Source of the DNA: Variovorax paradoxus
Lineage (GTDB): Bacteria > Pseudomonadota > Gammaproteobacteria > Burkholderiales > Burkholderiaceae_C
NCBI RefSeq assembly: GCF_030815855.1
Contig: NZ_JAUSXG010000001.1
Location: forward strand, 3,596,001-3,660,000
Direction of reading: 5' to 3'
Length of the DNA stretch: 64,000 bases
The position numbers and the translations under genes were made by a program. Shown here one piece after another: positions 42,862 through 54,563 of this stretch. The notes beneath the pieces were generated by a model. The model was not told where the DNA came from. It did no database searches and saw only the letters and a list, made by a program, of their open reading frames with translations. Numbering within the stretch: the first letter of the stretch is position 1; each line of letters begins with the position of its first letter.

Positions 42862-43692
42862 ATGAAACTCCACATCGTGCCGGCGCGAACCGGCGCTGCA
42901 TGGGTCCGCCTCGGACTCAAGACCTTCTGGCGGCAACCGCTCGCCTTCATTTCGCTGTTCTTCCTGCTGATGGCGCTGATCTCGACAGCGTCGCTGCTGC
43001 CGCTGCTCGGCAGCGTGCTGGCGCCGGTCCTGCTGCCCTTCATGACGCTGGGGCTGATGGTGGCGACGTCGGTGGCCTACACCGACAACGCCGAGGGCCT
43101 CGGTACCGAAGGCCACGCGCAGCGCCCCACCGGCTCCGCCATGTTCGTGGCGGTGGTCGCGGCCATGCGCACCGAGTGGCGCTCGCTGGTCAAGCTCGGC
43201 GTGATCTCCGCGGTGTACTTCGTGTTCGCCGTGCTGCTGACCTCGTTCATTGATGGCGGCCAACTGGCGAAGGCCTATCTGCTCGACGAAGCACTGACGC
43301 CCGAGATCATGGCGAGCAGCGACTTCCAGGTGGCGCGCATGCTCCTGATGTGCCTGAACCTGCCGCTTTCGCTCGCGATGTGGCATGCGCCCGCGCTCGT
43401 GCACTGGCACGGCGTGGAGCCGGTGAAAAGCATCTTCTTCAGCGTGGTCGCGGTGTTTCGCAACTTCGGCGCCTACGCGCTGTTCGGCCTGGCCTGGCTC
43501 GGCGTGTTCCTGCTCGCCGGCATCGGCATGGGCCTGGTCGCCACGGTGCTGATCGGCGTCGGTTCGGTGGGCGGAGGCGGCGCCGCCGCGGCCATCGGCA
43601 ATGTGCTGATCGTGGGCTCGGCGCTGGTGCTCGCGGCCATGTCGATGAGCTCGACCTGGTTCACCTTCCGCGACAGCTTCGATCCGAGCTGA
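42862..43692 (+). CDS. BPSS1780-family membrane protein
   Basis: 276 residues with about six hydrophobic segments. The start MKLHIVPARTGAAWVRLGLK and the next segment FWRQPLAFISLFFLLMALIS match the Burkholderiales BPSS1780 family; function unknown. It starts 11 nt after thrB, so probably the same transcript. The open frame runs back into thrB in another phase; ATG 42862 is the family start. Confidence 0.82.
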   Translation: MKLHIVPARTGAAWVRLGLKTFWRQPLAFISLFFLLMALISTASLLPLLGSVLAPVLLPFMTLGLMVATSVAYTDNAEGLGTEGHAQRPTGSAMFVAVVAAMRTEWRSLVKLGVISAVYFVFAVLLTSFIDGGQLAKAYLLDEALTPEIMASSDFQVARMLLMCLNLPLSLAMWHAPALVHWHGVEPVKSIFFSVVAVFRNFGAYALFGLAWLGVFLLAGIGMGLVATVLIGVGSVGGGGAAAAIGNVLIVGSALVLAAMSMSSTWFTFRDSFDPS

Positions 43693-43701
43693 GGCGATCT
43701 G

Positions 43702-43717
43702 CCGGCCCGCGGGCCGG
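43702..43717. terminator. GC-rich palindrome between convergent genes
   Basis: CCGGCCCGCGGGCCGG is a perfect 16-bp palindrome lying in the 33 nt between the BPSS1780 gene and the convergent DUF3999 gene. It can form a 6-bp stem with a CGCG loop on either strand. No T-run follows, so its role as a terminator is only plausible. Confidence 0.5.
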
Positions 43718-43725
43718 AGTGTTCG

Positions 43726-45258
43726 TCAATTGGCCGGGGCGCGGTCCTTGCGCAGGCTCGCGAAAAGCGACCACGCCATGCCCGCCAGCAGCAGAAAGCC
43801 GACGCCCAGCGCTCCCCACAGCCACCACTTGCGCGAGGGATCCGGCTGCGTGGGCACCGGCAACTGCGCAGTCGCTGCCACCACGGCATCGACCGCCGCC
43901 ACCGGCGGGGGTGGCAATGCCACAGTGGCGGGGTCTGCCGCCACGGGCTTGTTCGGGTTGTAGCCCGGCACCAGCGTGGCCAGCGCCAGGGCCGCGCCCG
44001 GCGCCCCGCCCTGCACTGCGTTCTTTTCGGGCGCCGTACTCCACGTGAGCGAGAACGGCGCGGCGCCTTGCGCCAGAAACACCAGCGTGCGCGGCGTAGC
44101 CCCCACAGAAATCGTCGGAGGCGTTGCGCCCAGCAGGCTCACCGGACCCGAGGTGCGAAGCCGCAGGTACGAATAGCTCGTGCCGTCGAGCGCCAGCAGC
44201 GGTGAACGCGCTTCGCCGCCGGCTTGCGCGAGGCGATACACCACGGTGTCGAGCAGCGGCACTTCGCCTGGCATGCCCGACGAAGACGAAGCCGGCCGGC
44301 GCTGCTGGTGCCGCAACGCATACAGCGGGTTGCGCGGCACGCGCGGCGGCTCAGCGGCAACAGACGGAACGGCAGCAAGCAAGCCTGAAATCCCGACCTG
44401 CGCCAGCGTGTTGACGTCGGCCAGGTCGATGCGCAGGCTTTCGACCGGAACGCCGCGTGGCAGTGGATAGTCGCAATGGTCGGCGCCGCAGCGCTCCGGC
44501 CTCAGCGCGCCCGACCATTCGAGCGGCGCGACGGGTTCGACCTCTTGCACGCTGTCGATCGCCACGCGGGTCAGCGGCGCGCTGTTTTTCGGATCGCTCC
44601 AGCGCAGGCGCAGGAACCGTGCCTGCACGTTGTCCAGGTCGACCGCCAGGCGCTCGATGGTCTGGCCGCCGTGGGCCAGCCGCACCAGTTGCTCTTCGCC
44701 CCCGATCGGCCGCCAGTTCCGCAGGTCGTCGCTGGCCTCGAGCCTGAAGGCGAACAGGCCGCGTGCCTCGGCCGCCATTTCGAAGCGCGCCTGCAGCAGG
44801 CTGCCTTTGAGCTGGCTCGCATCGATGAGCCATTGCGCGGTCTCGCCTTGGTTGCGCGCAGGCTTGCGGGCGAGCGCCAGAGAGCCGTCGGGACGCACCT
44901 TGAAGCTCAACGCCGCGTCTTCGGATGCATCCGCCGAGCCCGCAACACTTGCAGGCAGCGCGAAGATCGGCACCTCTCTGGACGCAAGGCGAGGCTCTGC
45001 CGCCTCGTTGCGCAGCCATGCGTAGGGCACCGCGTTGCCGGCCGCATTGCGCACCCGCAGGTCGCGCAGATCGCCGTATGCGGCGTGGGCATGAATGCCA
45101 AGCGGCAGCGTGAGCCGGTAGTACGGCCCGCTGCCTTGCACGGCAATGGGTGCGGTGGCCGGAGGCTGCGCCAAGGCAGCACCGCACCAGGCCGTCGCCA
45201 ACGCCACGGCCAGACCAATTCGCACCACGTGGCGCGACGGCTTCGCACCGTGCTTCAT
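43726..45258 (-). CDS. DUF3999 membrane-anchored periplasmic protein
   Basis: 510 residues: signal peptide (ALATAWCGAALA|QPP), a large periplasmic part (about 30-450; YYRLTLPLGIHAHAAYGDLR, DASQLKGSLLQARFEMAAEA), an Ala/Pro/Val linker and one C-terminal helix (WWLWGALGVGFLLLAGMAW). DUF3999 genes almost always accompany DUF2339 genes, as here, where its ATG overlaps the DUF2339 stop (ATGA). Function unknown; a cell-envelope role is usually guessed. The middle part resembles a discoidin/jelly-roll arrangement (ASDDLRNWRPIGGEEQLVRL). Confidence 0.85.
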   Translation of the reverse strand: MKHGAKPSRHVVRIGLAVALATAWCGAALAQPPATAPIAVQGSGPYYRLTLPLGIHAHAAYGDLRDLRVRNAAGNAVPYAWLRNEAAEPRLASREVPIFALPASVAGSADASEDAALSFKVRPDGSLALARKPARNQGETAQWLIDASQLKGSLLQARFEMAAEARGLFAFRLEASDDLRNWRPIGGEEQLVRLAHGGQTIERLAVDLDNVQARFLRLRWSDPKNSAPLTRVAIDSVQEVEPVAPLEWSGALRPERCGADHCDYPLPRGVPVESLRIDLADVNTLAQVGISGLLAAVPSVAAEPPRVPRNPLYALRHQQRRPASSSSGMPGEVPLLDTVVYRLAQAGGEARSPLLALDGTSYSYLRLRTSGPVSLLGATPPTISVGATPRTLVFLAQGAAPFSLTWSTAPEKNAVQGGAPGAALALATLVPGYNPNKPVAADPATVALPPPPVAAVDAVVAATAQLPVPTQPDPSRKWWLWGALGVGFLLLAGMAWSLFASLRKDRAPAN

Positions 45259-48200
45259 GCTGCACCTCCTTCGGCCAACACATCTTTCTCCATTTCGTTT
45301 TTCTTCGGCGGCACCGGGGCGAAATAACCTACAAGCAGCAGCAATGCACCCACCGCAATGAACGACACGATGCGGAACAGGCCGCCCCGGTCCGCCAGTT
45401 CGACGAAGAACAGCTTCAGCACCACAACGCCAAGCAGCGCGGCGCCGCCGACCCACAGCGTGCGCACCCCGCGCGAGTGGCCGAGCACCATTGCGATCAC
45501 GCCGAAGATGGCCCAGGTGATCGAGAGCGCCGCCTGCGTGAGCCACGATGCATAAAGCGCATCGAAACGCCACTCCACGCCCGCGTAGTGGTGGCAGCTG
45601 CGCAGCACGGCGCCAGTCAGCAGCGCCAGCCCGGTGAAGCCGAGCACGCCCTTTGCAACCATCGGCTGCACGCGCGCGAACGATCCCTGCGGCAACGCGC
45701 GCCACCAGAGCACCAGCGCGAACAGCACCAGCCACTGCGCGAGCTCCAGCGGGTTCAGCAACGGCACATAGGGCAGCGGCGCCGCGTTGCCCGGACTCGC
45801 TGCGTTGGTGATCCAGACCCACGCGAGCAGGTACGCCGCCACCGGCATCGCCGCGAATTCGAGGTACGCGGCCCGGTATTCGGCCAGCGGCCAGCGTTGC
45901 AGCAGTGCGCGCGAGCGCAGCAGCCACAGAGCCACCGCGGGCACGATGGCCCAGCCCAGCAGTTGCCAACTCGACCACTCGGCACCGATGCGACCGAGCT
46001 GCCATTGGCATTCGCGCGCCGCGAGCAGCAAGAAGAACCAGAAGCCCGCCACATGCCAAGGTGCCAGCGCCGCGGGGGCGAGCCAGCGCTTCTGCGCATG
46101 CAGCAGCCGCAGGTGCCACAGCAGCGCCAGCGGCCAGGCCACCCAACCGAGAGCGCTCGACGGCACGTAGACCCCCGGCGCCGCCAGCGCGATGCCGTGG
46201 ACGGCGAGCAGGACGAAGCCCGGCAACGTGGCCAGGGTGGCCCGGCCAAGCTGCGGCCAACCGCGCCGGTGCGCCACCACCGCCGAAAGCACGGAGGTGA
46301 CGAGCACGATCGCCATGACGGCCGCGGCCAGATGAGCCGCCAGCCCGTTGCGGCGCAGCACCTCGCCGGTTTCGTCCGCCCAGCCGAAGAGCCACCAGCC
46401 CAAGCCCCAGATCACCGGCGCCCACAGCACGGCCGGATTGGCGCACCAGTCGTTGATCCAGCGCGTGCGCTTGGCCGTGGTGGTGCCTTCGGTGGCGCGC
46501 CGCCAGGCCTCGTCGTTCATCCAGCCGCCGGCCAGCAGGGCCGTGAGGCCCAGCACCACCGGTGTCCAGAAGCCCAGGTGCGCGAAGGCCGGCGGCGGGG
46601 TACTGCCGTGGTGAGCGAAGACCTGGCACAAGGCGTAGAGCAGCGCCGAGACGACCTGCAAGACGCCGGCCAGCGCCGCGAGCGGCTTGTGCGCGATGCG
46701 CAGCGCCACCCAGAGCACGACCGTGGCCGAGAGCGGCCACAGCAGCGCGGCCTGCGCCAGGTTCACCTGGAACAGCATCGCAAGATGCAGCAGGCTCACG
46801 CCGGCGATCACCGCGACGGCATTGCCCGGCGACCACACCGGCTGAATGCCGCGTGCCAATGCGGCACGGTGCGCCTGCAGCATCGACCATGCGGCGCTTG
46901 CGAGCAGGCTCAGCGCAATGAGGCTTGCCGCCGCCGCGCCTTGCCATCCGCTTGCGAGCACCTGCCCGGCGCTGCCGCTTGCATCGACCGCGGGATGCAA
47001 GGTGGAGATGAAACCCGCCACCGCCAGCGCCTGCATGCCGTAGGTCACGAAAGCCAGCGGCCTGAGCTTGAAGCGCACCGCCACCGCAAAGGCGGCGGAA
47101 GCCAGCACGGCCGTTGCCGCCGCCGCCCACGGCGGCGTGAACCACTGCCACAGCAGCAGCGTGAGCGCGCCCATGCCGAGCCACGGCAAGGCGGTGCCGA
47201 CCAGCGCTTCCCAGCCGTTGCCTTCGTCGAGCTTGGCGCGGCGGTGGATGGTCCACATCGCGAACGCGCTCACCGCCACCAGCATCGGCCCGATCACCGA
47301 GCCCTGCAGCAGCGGATGCCCCGCCGCCGCATCGACTTGCGTGGCCTCGAGCAGTTTCCATACCGCGCCGGCAAACACCACGAACGAGAAGGCGCGCGCA
47401 TAAACGCGCCCCTGCCGTGCGCCGAGCCAGTACATGCCGGCCGCTTCCACGGCCCAGGCCGCGCCGGTCCATTGGCCTTCGAGGCCCAGCGGAATGGCGA
47501 GCGTGCCGAAAATCACACCCACGATGGCGTAGGCCTCCGCCAGCAGCGCCAGGCCCTTCGGCTGCGTGGCGAACACCAGGCGCCCCAGCACCAGGTAGAA
47601 GGCCGCGAGCGCCATGGCCGAGAACGCGGCGCCGTAGGGCCACGGCTGCATCAGCAGAACCTGCATGCCGAACGCGACCATGGGCGTGCCGAACACCAGC
47701 GAACTGTCGACCCGGCCCGCGCGGCGCAGCGTGTCGAGCGCGCGCACGGCCAGCGGCTGCGCGGGCTGCACGGGCGCATCGAACAGCGTGCGGCGCGCGA
47801 ACAGCAGGCCGACGCCCACGAACATCAGGAAGAACACCAGCAGGAACGGCTGCACGATGCCGTACTGGTCGTCCGTGTAGTACTTGTGCGCCCAGCCCGC
47901 GGCCAGCGTGAAGGTGCCGACGAAGCCGATCAGGTTCAGCACGCGCCAGGCCTTGAACCAGGCGATCAGCACAATGCCGACGTCGAGCACCAGCAGGTAG
48001 GTGAAGAGCGCCACCGGCTGGTTCGAGCCTGTGGACGCCAGCACCGGCGCTGCGAAGCCTTCGAGCGCTGCAACGATGGCCAGCACCGGCGCGTTCTGCA
48101 GCACCGCCAACACCGCGCTCAGTGCGGCCACGCCGAACAGGAAAGCAAAACCGGCGGTCGGCGGCAGCAACTCGTGCACCTTCATCGCCGCCAACGTGGT

Positions 48201-49103
48201 CAGATAGAAGACGCCGATGCCGGCACCCTGCAAGATCAACGCATAGCCAGTGCGCTTGCGACGCAGGAACCAGCCCAAAGCCAGCAAGCCCGCGCCCACG
48301 AGCGCCACGCCCGCATAGCGCAGCTCGACAGGCACGGTGACGCGCTCGGCCGTGTAGCGCAGCAGGAAAGCCAGACCCAGGAACAGGATCAGCACGCCGA
48401 GCTTCACCAGCATGTTGCCGCCGAAGATCAGGTTGGCGATGGGCGCCGGCAAACGGTCGCGCAGCGGAATGGCCGGAGGCGGCGGCGGTGGAGGCAAGCG
48501 CCGGACCGGCGGCGGTACGGCCGTCGGCGGTTTGGCGGCTGCGGGCGCCACCGGTGCGGGAGCCGGTTCCGCGGTGCCGGGCGATGTGGCAGCCATCGAG
48601 GCGCGCGCTGCGGCGGCTGCGGCAGCGGCTGCCTGGGCGGGCCGTGCGGCGGCTGTCAGGGTGATCGGCGTGATCGGCGCGGCCGGTATGGCCGGTGTGG
48701 CCGGTGTGGCCGGTGTGGCCGGTGCAACGTGGGGGACCGGCTGCGCCACCGGCGTTGCGGGCGCGCTTGCTGCCGGGACGGGTTGCTCATCGGCGGGCAC
48801 AGGCTCGCCCGCGCCCTGCGCGAGCCGCCGCTCGAGCATGCCCACGCGCTGTTCGAGTTCGGCCACACGCTGCTGCAGCTTCAGCATGCCGCCCGCAGGG
48901 GCAGCGGATGCGGCGGCGCCGCCGCCAGAGCTGGAAGGCTGTGCGCGTTCCGCCTCGGTGCGCTCAGGTTCGCCGGCAGTCTTCTTCTTGCCGACGATTT
49001 TCGGCAATGCGAACGCACCGACCACGGCCAATATCAGCGCAGCCGGAAGCGACTCTGCGACGGCCCCTATGAACAGGCCGGCAATGATGCCAATGAACCA
49101 CAT
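45255..49103 (-). CDS. DUF2339 giant polytopic membrane protein
   Basis: 1282 residues. An N-terminal membrane helix, a coiled coil (about 75-100; LKLQQRVAELEQRVGMLERR) and an Ala/Pro/Thr linker (about 105-210) are followed by around 30 membrane helices (about 230-1275). The linker contains a 9-bp tandem repeat. This is DUF2339; function unknown, though helix number and pairing with DUF3999 suggest an envelope polymer or lipid role. A possible -10 TACACT (49139-49134) and GGGGAG before the ATG mark its own promoter and ribosome site. No frameshift seen. Confidence 0.87.
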   Translation of the reverse strand: MWFIGIIAGLFIGAVAESLPAALILAVVGAFALPKIVGKKKTAGEPERTEAERAQPSSSGGGAAASAAPAGGMLKLQQRVAELEQRVGMLERRLAQGAGEPVPADEQPVPAASAPATPVAQPVPHVAPATPATPATPAIPAAPITPITLTAAARPAQAAAAAAAAARASMAATSPGTAEPAPAPVAPAAAKPPTAVPPPVRRLPPPPPPPAIPLRDRLPAPIANLIFGGNMLVKLGVLILFLGLAFLLRYTAERVTVPVELRYAGVALVGAGLLALGWFLRRKRTGYALILQGAGIGVFYLTTLAAMKVHELLPPTAGFAFLFGVAALSAVLAVLQNAPVLAIVAALEGFAAPVLASTGSNQPVALFTYLLVLDVGIVLIAWFKAWRVLNLIGFVGTFTLAAGWAHKYYTDDQYGIVQPFLLVFFLMFVGVGLLFARRTLFDAPVQPAQPLAVRALDTLRRAGRVDSSLVFGTPMVAFGMQVLLMQPWPYGAAFSAMALAAFYLVLGRLVFATQPKGLALLAEAYAIVGVIFGTLAIPLGLEGQWTGAAWAVEAAGMYWLGARQGRVYARAFSFVVFAGAVWKLLEATQVDAAAGHPLLQGSVIGPMLVAVSAFAMWTIHRRAKLDEGNGWEALVGTALPWLGMGALTLLLWQWFTPPWAAAATAVLASAAFAVAVRFKLRPLAFVTYGMQALAVAGFISTLHPAVDASGSAGQVLASGWQGAAAASLIALSLLASAAWSMLQAHRAALARGIQPVWSPGNAVAVIAGVSLLHLAMLFQVNLAQAALLWPLSATVVLWVALRIAHKPLAALAGVLQVVSALLYALCQVFAHHGSTPPPAFAHLGFWTPVVLGLTALLAGGWMNDEAWRRATEGTTTAKRTRWINDWCANPAVLWAPVIWGLGWWLFGWADETGEVLRRNGLAAHLAAAVMAIVLVTSVLSAVVAHRRGWPQLGRATLATLPGFVLLAVHGIALAAPGVYVPSSALGWVAWPLALLWHLRLLHAQKRWLAPAALAPWHVAGFWFFLLLAARECQWQLGRIGAEWSSWQLLGWAIVPAVALWLLRSRALLQRWPLAEYRAAYLEFAAMPVAAYLLAWVWITNAASPGNAAPLPYVPLLNPLELAQWLVLFALVLWWRALPQGSFARVQPMVAKGVLGFTGLALLTGAVLRSCHHYAGVEWRFDALYASWLTQAALSITWAIFGVIAMVLGHSRGVRTLWVGGAALLGVVVLKLFFVELADRGGLFRIVSFIAVGALLLLVGYFAPVPPKKNEMEKDVLAEGGAA
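48661..48726 (-). repeat. 9-bp tandem repeat array in the DUF2339 gene
   Basis: On the plus strand GCCGGTGTG repeats three times exactly (48691-48717), flanked by one-mismatch and partial copies (48682-48690 and 48718-48726) and by two copies of GTGATCGGC (48661-48678). It encodes Ala-Thr-Pro type triplets in the flexible linker. Confidence 0.8.
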
Positions 49104-49224
49104 CCTCAGCTCCCCTTGTTTTGGCGAGCATGGAGTGTACGGCGATTGCTTCTCTATAAACCGCCGAAAAGGCCCGTGGCTATTGCGCGGTCAGCTATTT
49201 GTTTAATAGCAAACTCGGCGGCGC
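49104..49224. other. Intergenic region uvrD - DUF2339
   Basis: 121 bp with an AT-rich patch (about 49195-49215). It carries the TACACT -10 candidate for the DUF2339 operon on the minus strand; no clear terminator for uvrD was found. Confidence 0.4.
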
Positions 49225-51651
<2,427 letters not shown>

Positions 51652-51657
51652 CCCGGC

Positions 51658-51663
51658 ATTGTA
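51658..51663 (-). promoter_or_regulatory. -10 box of uvrD, predicted leaderless start
   Basis: TACAAT (51663 down to 51658), then six nucleotides GCCGGG, then the uvrD ATG at 51651. Initiation 7 nt after the hexamer would coincide with the start codon. -35 region (TGCGTC at about 51686-51681) is weak. Confidence 0.5.
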
Positions 51664-51710
51664 GGAAGCCGGGGCGTCCCGACGCAGCGGCGGGGTTGCC
51701 CGCGCCCTTT

Positions 51711-52172
51711 TTACTTCACGAGTTTGAGCGTGCCCTTCATGATCGATGAATGGCCGGGGAAGGAGCAGAAGAAGGTGTAGCTGTCGGCCGCGCCCAGCTT
51801 GGCGACCGGAAAGCTCACGCTGTCGCTTTCGCCGCCGCCGACGACCTTGGTGTGCGCCACGACACGCGCATCGCCGGCCTTCACATAATTTTGCGGCAGG
51901 CCGGCAGAAACGCCGTCGGCGGCGACCGCCGGCACGTCGGACGTCTTGGCAAGCACCCAGTTGTGGCCCATGGCCTGCTTCGGCAGCTTGCCGGTGTGCT
52001 TGAGCCTGACGGTGAATTCCTTGCAGCTCTTGCTCACCTCGATGGCGGGCTTGTTGAACTGCATGGCGTCGTTGCCTTCGATCTCCACGCTGCAGTCGGC
52101 AGCGAAGGCGGAGGAAGCGGCGAGAGAGGCGAGCGCCAGAACGGCGGTGGCAGCGAGATGGCGGCGAAGCAT
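51711..52172 (-). CDS. azu: Azurin, blue copper protein
   Basis: Periplasmic type 1 copper electron carrier. 153-residue precursor with a 24-residue signal peptide (SAFA|ADCS) leaving 129 residues, the standard size. Copper ligands: His in [10 protein letters not shown], Cys and His in [14 protein letters not shown], with the axial Met just after. The disulfide Cys pair (ADCSVEIEG and SKSCKEFTV) is present. In pseudomonads azurin serves denitrification or redox stress and is under ANR control; an FNR/ANR box lies upstream here. It precedes uvrD on the same strand but with its own promoter. Confidence 0.97.
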   Translation of the reverse strand: MLRRHLAATAVLALASLAASSAFAADCSVEIEGNDAMQFNKPAIEVSKSCKEFTVRLKHTGKLPKQAMGHNWVLAKTSDVPAVAADGVSAGLPQNYVKAGDARVVAHTKVVGGGESDSVSFPVAKLGAADSYTFFCSFPGHSSIMKGTLKLVK

Positions 52173-52229
52173 GGGAGCGATCTCCAGAAGAAGAAATGAA
52201 CGTGGCGCAGGACATGCTGCGCCAGCGGC

Positions 52230-52270
52230 ATTGTCGAGCGCACCCGCCGCGCGGCACTGATCTGCATCAA
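52230..52270 (-). promoter_or_regulatory. Azurin promoter with FNR/ANR box
   Basis: TTGATGCAGATCAG (minus strand, 52270 to 52257) matches the FNR/ANR consensus TTGAT-N4-ATCAA at 9 of its 10 fixed positions. A -10 hexamer GACAAT lies at 52235-52230. With a start near 52223, the box is centred at about -41, the position of class II FNR-activated promoters. The 5' leader would be about 50 nt. Confidence 0.72.
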
Positions 52271-52374
52271 ATGGTACTGCCGCGGGGCGCGCTTCGCCAG
52301 GCGGCCTGGGCGGGCAGACCGGCCGGCGAATAAGGTCTATACGAAAGCACGGAGGGAGGCGAGGCGCCACTCCC
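52271..52374. other. Intergenic stretch between azurin and guaC promoters
   Basis: Part of a 341-bp gene-free interval (52173-52513). Apart from the azurin promoter on its left and the guaC leader on its right, I see only GC-rich sequence with no open frame, repeat or motif that I can defend. Confidence 0.4.
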
Positions 52375-52513
52375 TATAATCAATCACCGGGCCCAAGTTT
52401 CTTGTCGCCCGGTTTTTTTGTGCCTGCATGGCGCCAATCGACCGGGCCGGGACCAAGCGCCCACGCCGCCGAATCGTTCGGCGGCGCACCTTTCACAGGA
52501 AGCTTGGTTTCTC
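52375..52513 (+). promoter_or_regulatory. guaC promoter and leader with promoter-proximal terminator
   Basis: A consensus TATAAT (52375-52380) is followed at the expected start site by a hairpin ACCGGGC (52386-52392) / GCCCGGT (52407-52413) and a T-run to 52419, an intrinsic terminator that would release a transcript of about 33 nt. Downstream, ACCGGGC is repeated exactly at 52441-52447 and a second strong hairpin GCCGCCGAA/TTCGGCGGC (52465-52485) precedes the ribosome site AGGA (52497-52500). I do not recognise a known riboswitch. Confidence 0.6.
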
Positions 52514-53491
52514 ATGCAAATTTTCGATTACGACAACATCCTGCTTCTGCCGCGCAAATGCCGCGTGGAAAGCCGCTCGGAGTGCGACGCCAGCGTGACG
52601 CTGGGCGCGCGCAGCTTCCGCCTGCCGGTGGTGCCGGCCAACATGAAGACTGTGGTCGACGAGCCGATCTGCCTCTGGCTCGCACAGAACGGTTATTTCT
52701 ACGTGATGCACCGCTTCGACCTGGACAACGTGAAGTTCGTCAAGGAAATGCAGGGCGAAGGCGTGTTCGCCTCCATTTCGCTGGGCGTGAAGAAGCCCGA
52801 CTACGACACGGTCGACCAGATGGTGGCCGAGGGCCTGGTGCCCGAATACATCACGATCGACATTGCGCACGGCCACGCCGACAGCGTGAAGAACATGATC
52901 GGCTACCTCAAGCAGAAGCTGCCGGGTTCCTTCGTGATCGCCGGCAATGTGGGCACGCCCGAAGCCGTGATCGACCTGGAGAACTGGGGCGCCGATGCCA
53001 CCAAGGTCGGCATCGGCCCGGGCAAGGTCTGCATCACCAAGCTCAAGACCGGCTTCGGCACCGGCGGCTGGCAGCTCAGCGCGCTCAAGTGGTGCGCGCG
53101 CGTGGCCACCAAGCCGATCATTGCGGACGGCGGCATTCGCGACCACGGCGACATTGCCAAGAGCGTGCGGTTCGGCGCGTCGATGGTGATGATCGGCTCG
53201 CTCTTCGCGGGGCACGAAGAATCGCCGGGCAAGACCGTCGAAGTCGACGGCGTGCTCTTCAAGGAGTACTACGGCTCGGCCAGCGACTTCAACAAGGGCG
53301 AGTACAAGCACGTCGAGGGCAAGCGCATCCTCGAGCCGATCAAGGGCAAGTTGGCCGAGACGCTGGTCGAGATGGAGCAGGACGTGCAGAGCTCCATCAG
53401 CTACGCGGGCGGCCGCGCGCTGATGGACATCCGCAAGGTCAACTACGTCACGCTGGGCGGCGACAACGCAGGCGAACACCTGCTGATGTGA
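52514..53491 (+). CDS. guaC: GMP reductase
   Basis: IMPDH/GMPR-family (beta/alpha)8 enzyme, 325 residues, which deaminates GMP to IMP with NADPH for purine interconversion. The catalytic loop is [11 protein letters not shown] with Cys173, preceded by [11 protein letters not shown] and followed by [20 protein letters not shown]. It lacks the CBS domains of IMP dehydrogenase and has GMP-reductase length. The start [15 protein letters not shown] fits; the frame is open upstream to 52418. Confidence 0.93.
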   Translation: MQIFDYDNILLLPRKCRVESRSECDASVTLGARSFRLPVVPANMKTVVDEPICLWLAQNGYFYVMHRFDLDNVKFVKEMQGEGVFASISLGVKKPDYDTVDQMVAEGLVPEYITIDIAHGHADSVKNMIGYLKQKLPGSFVIAGNVGTPEAVIDLENWGADATKVGIGPGKVCITKLKTGFGTGGWQLSALKWCARVATKPIIADGGIRDHGDIAKSVRFGASMVMIGSLFAGHEESPGKTVEVDGVLFKEYYGSASDFNKGEYKHVEGKRILEPIKGKLAETLVEMEQDVQSSISYAGGRALMDIRKVNYVTLGGDNAGEHLLM

Positions 53492-53513
53492 GTCCTGCGC
53501 CGGCTCCGCTGAA

Positions 53514-54380
53514 TCAGGCTTCCAGGAGTTGCGCCGCGTGGCGGTGCAGCCAGTGGGCCGGGTCGGCCAACGCATCGACGATGCTGAAGTGATTCAGGCC
53601 GGAAAGCGTCTCGCACACGGGCACGGTGTTACGGCCCCAGGCCTCGCGAATCAACGCGTTGTGGCGAATGAACTCCTCGCTTTCGTCGCCTCCCACCACC
53701 GCATGGAGTTGCCCGCGCGCGGGCGCCGGCCACAGTGCCGGGCTCGCGCGCAGCGCGTCCGCATCGCCGAGCTTCAGCGTGTGCGCCAGGAACGGCGTGC
53801 GCTGCAATGGCCGAAGGTCGTAAAGACCTGAAATCGACAGCGCATTGCGCACCAGCTGCGCCGGCAGGTCGGGGGAGACGGACTTCCATGCGCAGGCCAG
53901 CAGCGCAGCCGCCATGTGGCCGCCGGCCGAGTGACCCGCGACGGTGACGCGCGACGGGTCCGCACCGAAGCTCGATGCGTTCCGCCAGGTCCATTCGAGC
54001 GCACGCACCATCTGCATGAGGATGCCCGGCACCGTCACGGGCTGCTCCACCGTTCCGGGGCACAGCGCGTAGTTGGGCATGACCACGCACACGCCGCGGT
54101 CGTTGAACGCAGGGGCAATGAAGGAATGGTCGCGCTTGTCCATGGCGCGCCAGTAGCCGCCATGAATGAACACCAGCACCGGCGCATCGGGTACGGGCGC
54201 GGGAAAGATGTCGAGCGTTTCGTTGACGCCCTTGCCGTAGGGCACGTCGATCCGGCCCGGGAGTGCCTCCCGCGCGGCTGCCGAATCGCTCGCCCATCGG
54301 GCGAAGTACGCGGGGTGGTCTTTCACTCGCGCGAGATTGTTGTACATGCCTTCCAGCCAGGCGGGTTCGTACGAGGCCAT
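53514..54380 (-). CDS. Alpha/beta hydrolase, arylformamidase-like
   Basis: 288 residues from ATG 54380 with AAGGAAG about 11 nt upstream; the frame is open to 54416. The oxyanion motif VFIHGGYWRAMDK, nucleophile elbow VAGHSAGGHMAAAL and His in LSGLNHFSIVD define an esterase/lipase fold; HGGYW is the hallmark of kynurenine formamidase-type arylformamidases and related carboxylesterases. No kynurenine pathway gene is nearby, so the substrate is open. Convergent with guaC (22 nt gap). Confidence 0.82.
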   Translation of the reverse strand: MASYEPAWLEGMYNNLARVKDHPAYFARWASDSAAAREALPGRIDVPYGKGVNETLDIFPAPVPDAPVLVFIHGGYWRAMDKRDHSFIAPAFNDRGVCVVMPNYALCPGTVEQPVTVPGILMQMVRALEWTWRNASSFGADPSRVTVAGHSAGGHMAAALLACAWKSVSPDLPAQLVRNALSISGLYDLRPLQRTPFLAHTLKLGDADALRASPALWPAPARGQLHAVVGGDESEEFIRHNALIREAWGRNTVPVCETLSGLNHFSIVDALADPAHWLHRHAAQLLEA

Positions 54381-54463
54381 GCGGTTGCTGCTTCCTTCTT
54401 TTTGGAGACCGCGCATCTTGGCCCATCTCGGCTCGGTGCATGCGCGCGAGGAGGCGTTCTGGT

Positions 54464-54469
54464 TAAAAT
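54464..54469 (+). promoter_or_regulatory. -10 box of the tRNA-Ala gene
   Basis: TAAAAT 12 nt upstream of the first tRNA base would place the transcription start about 6 nt before the mature 5' end. -35 region not convincing. Confidence 0.45.
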
Positions 54470-54481
54470 TCGCCCTGCGTT

Positions 54482-54557
<76 letters not shown>

Positions 54558-54563
54558 CCCATC

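Noticed and set aside
52386..52485. Known purine riboswitch upstream of guaC
   Set aside because: The leader is too short and lacks the conserved purine-riboswitch junction; I report only the terminator-like structure.
53514..54380. Naming the alpha/beta hydrolase kynB
   Set aside because: The HGGYW motif fits arylformamidases in general, but no kynurenine pathway gene is adjacent.
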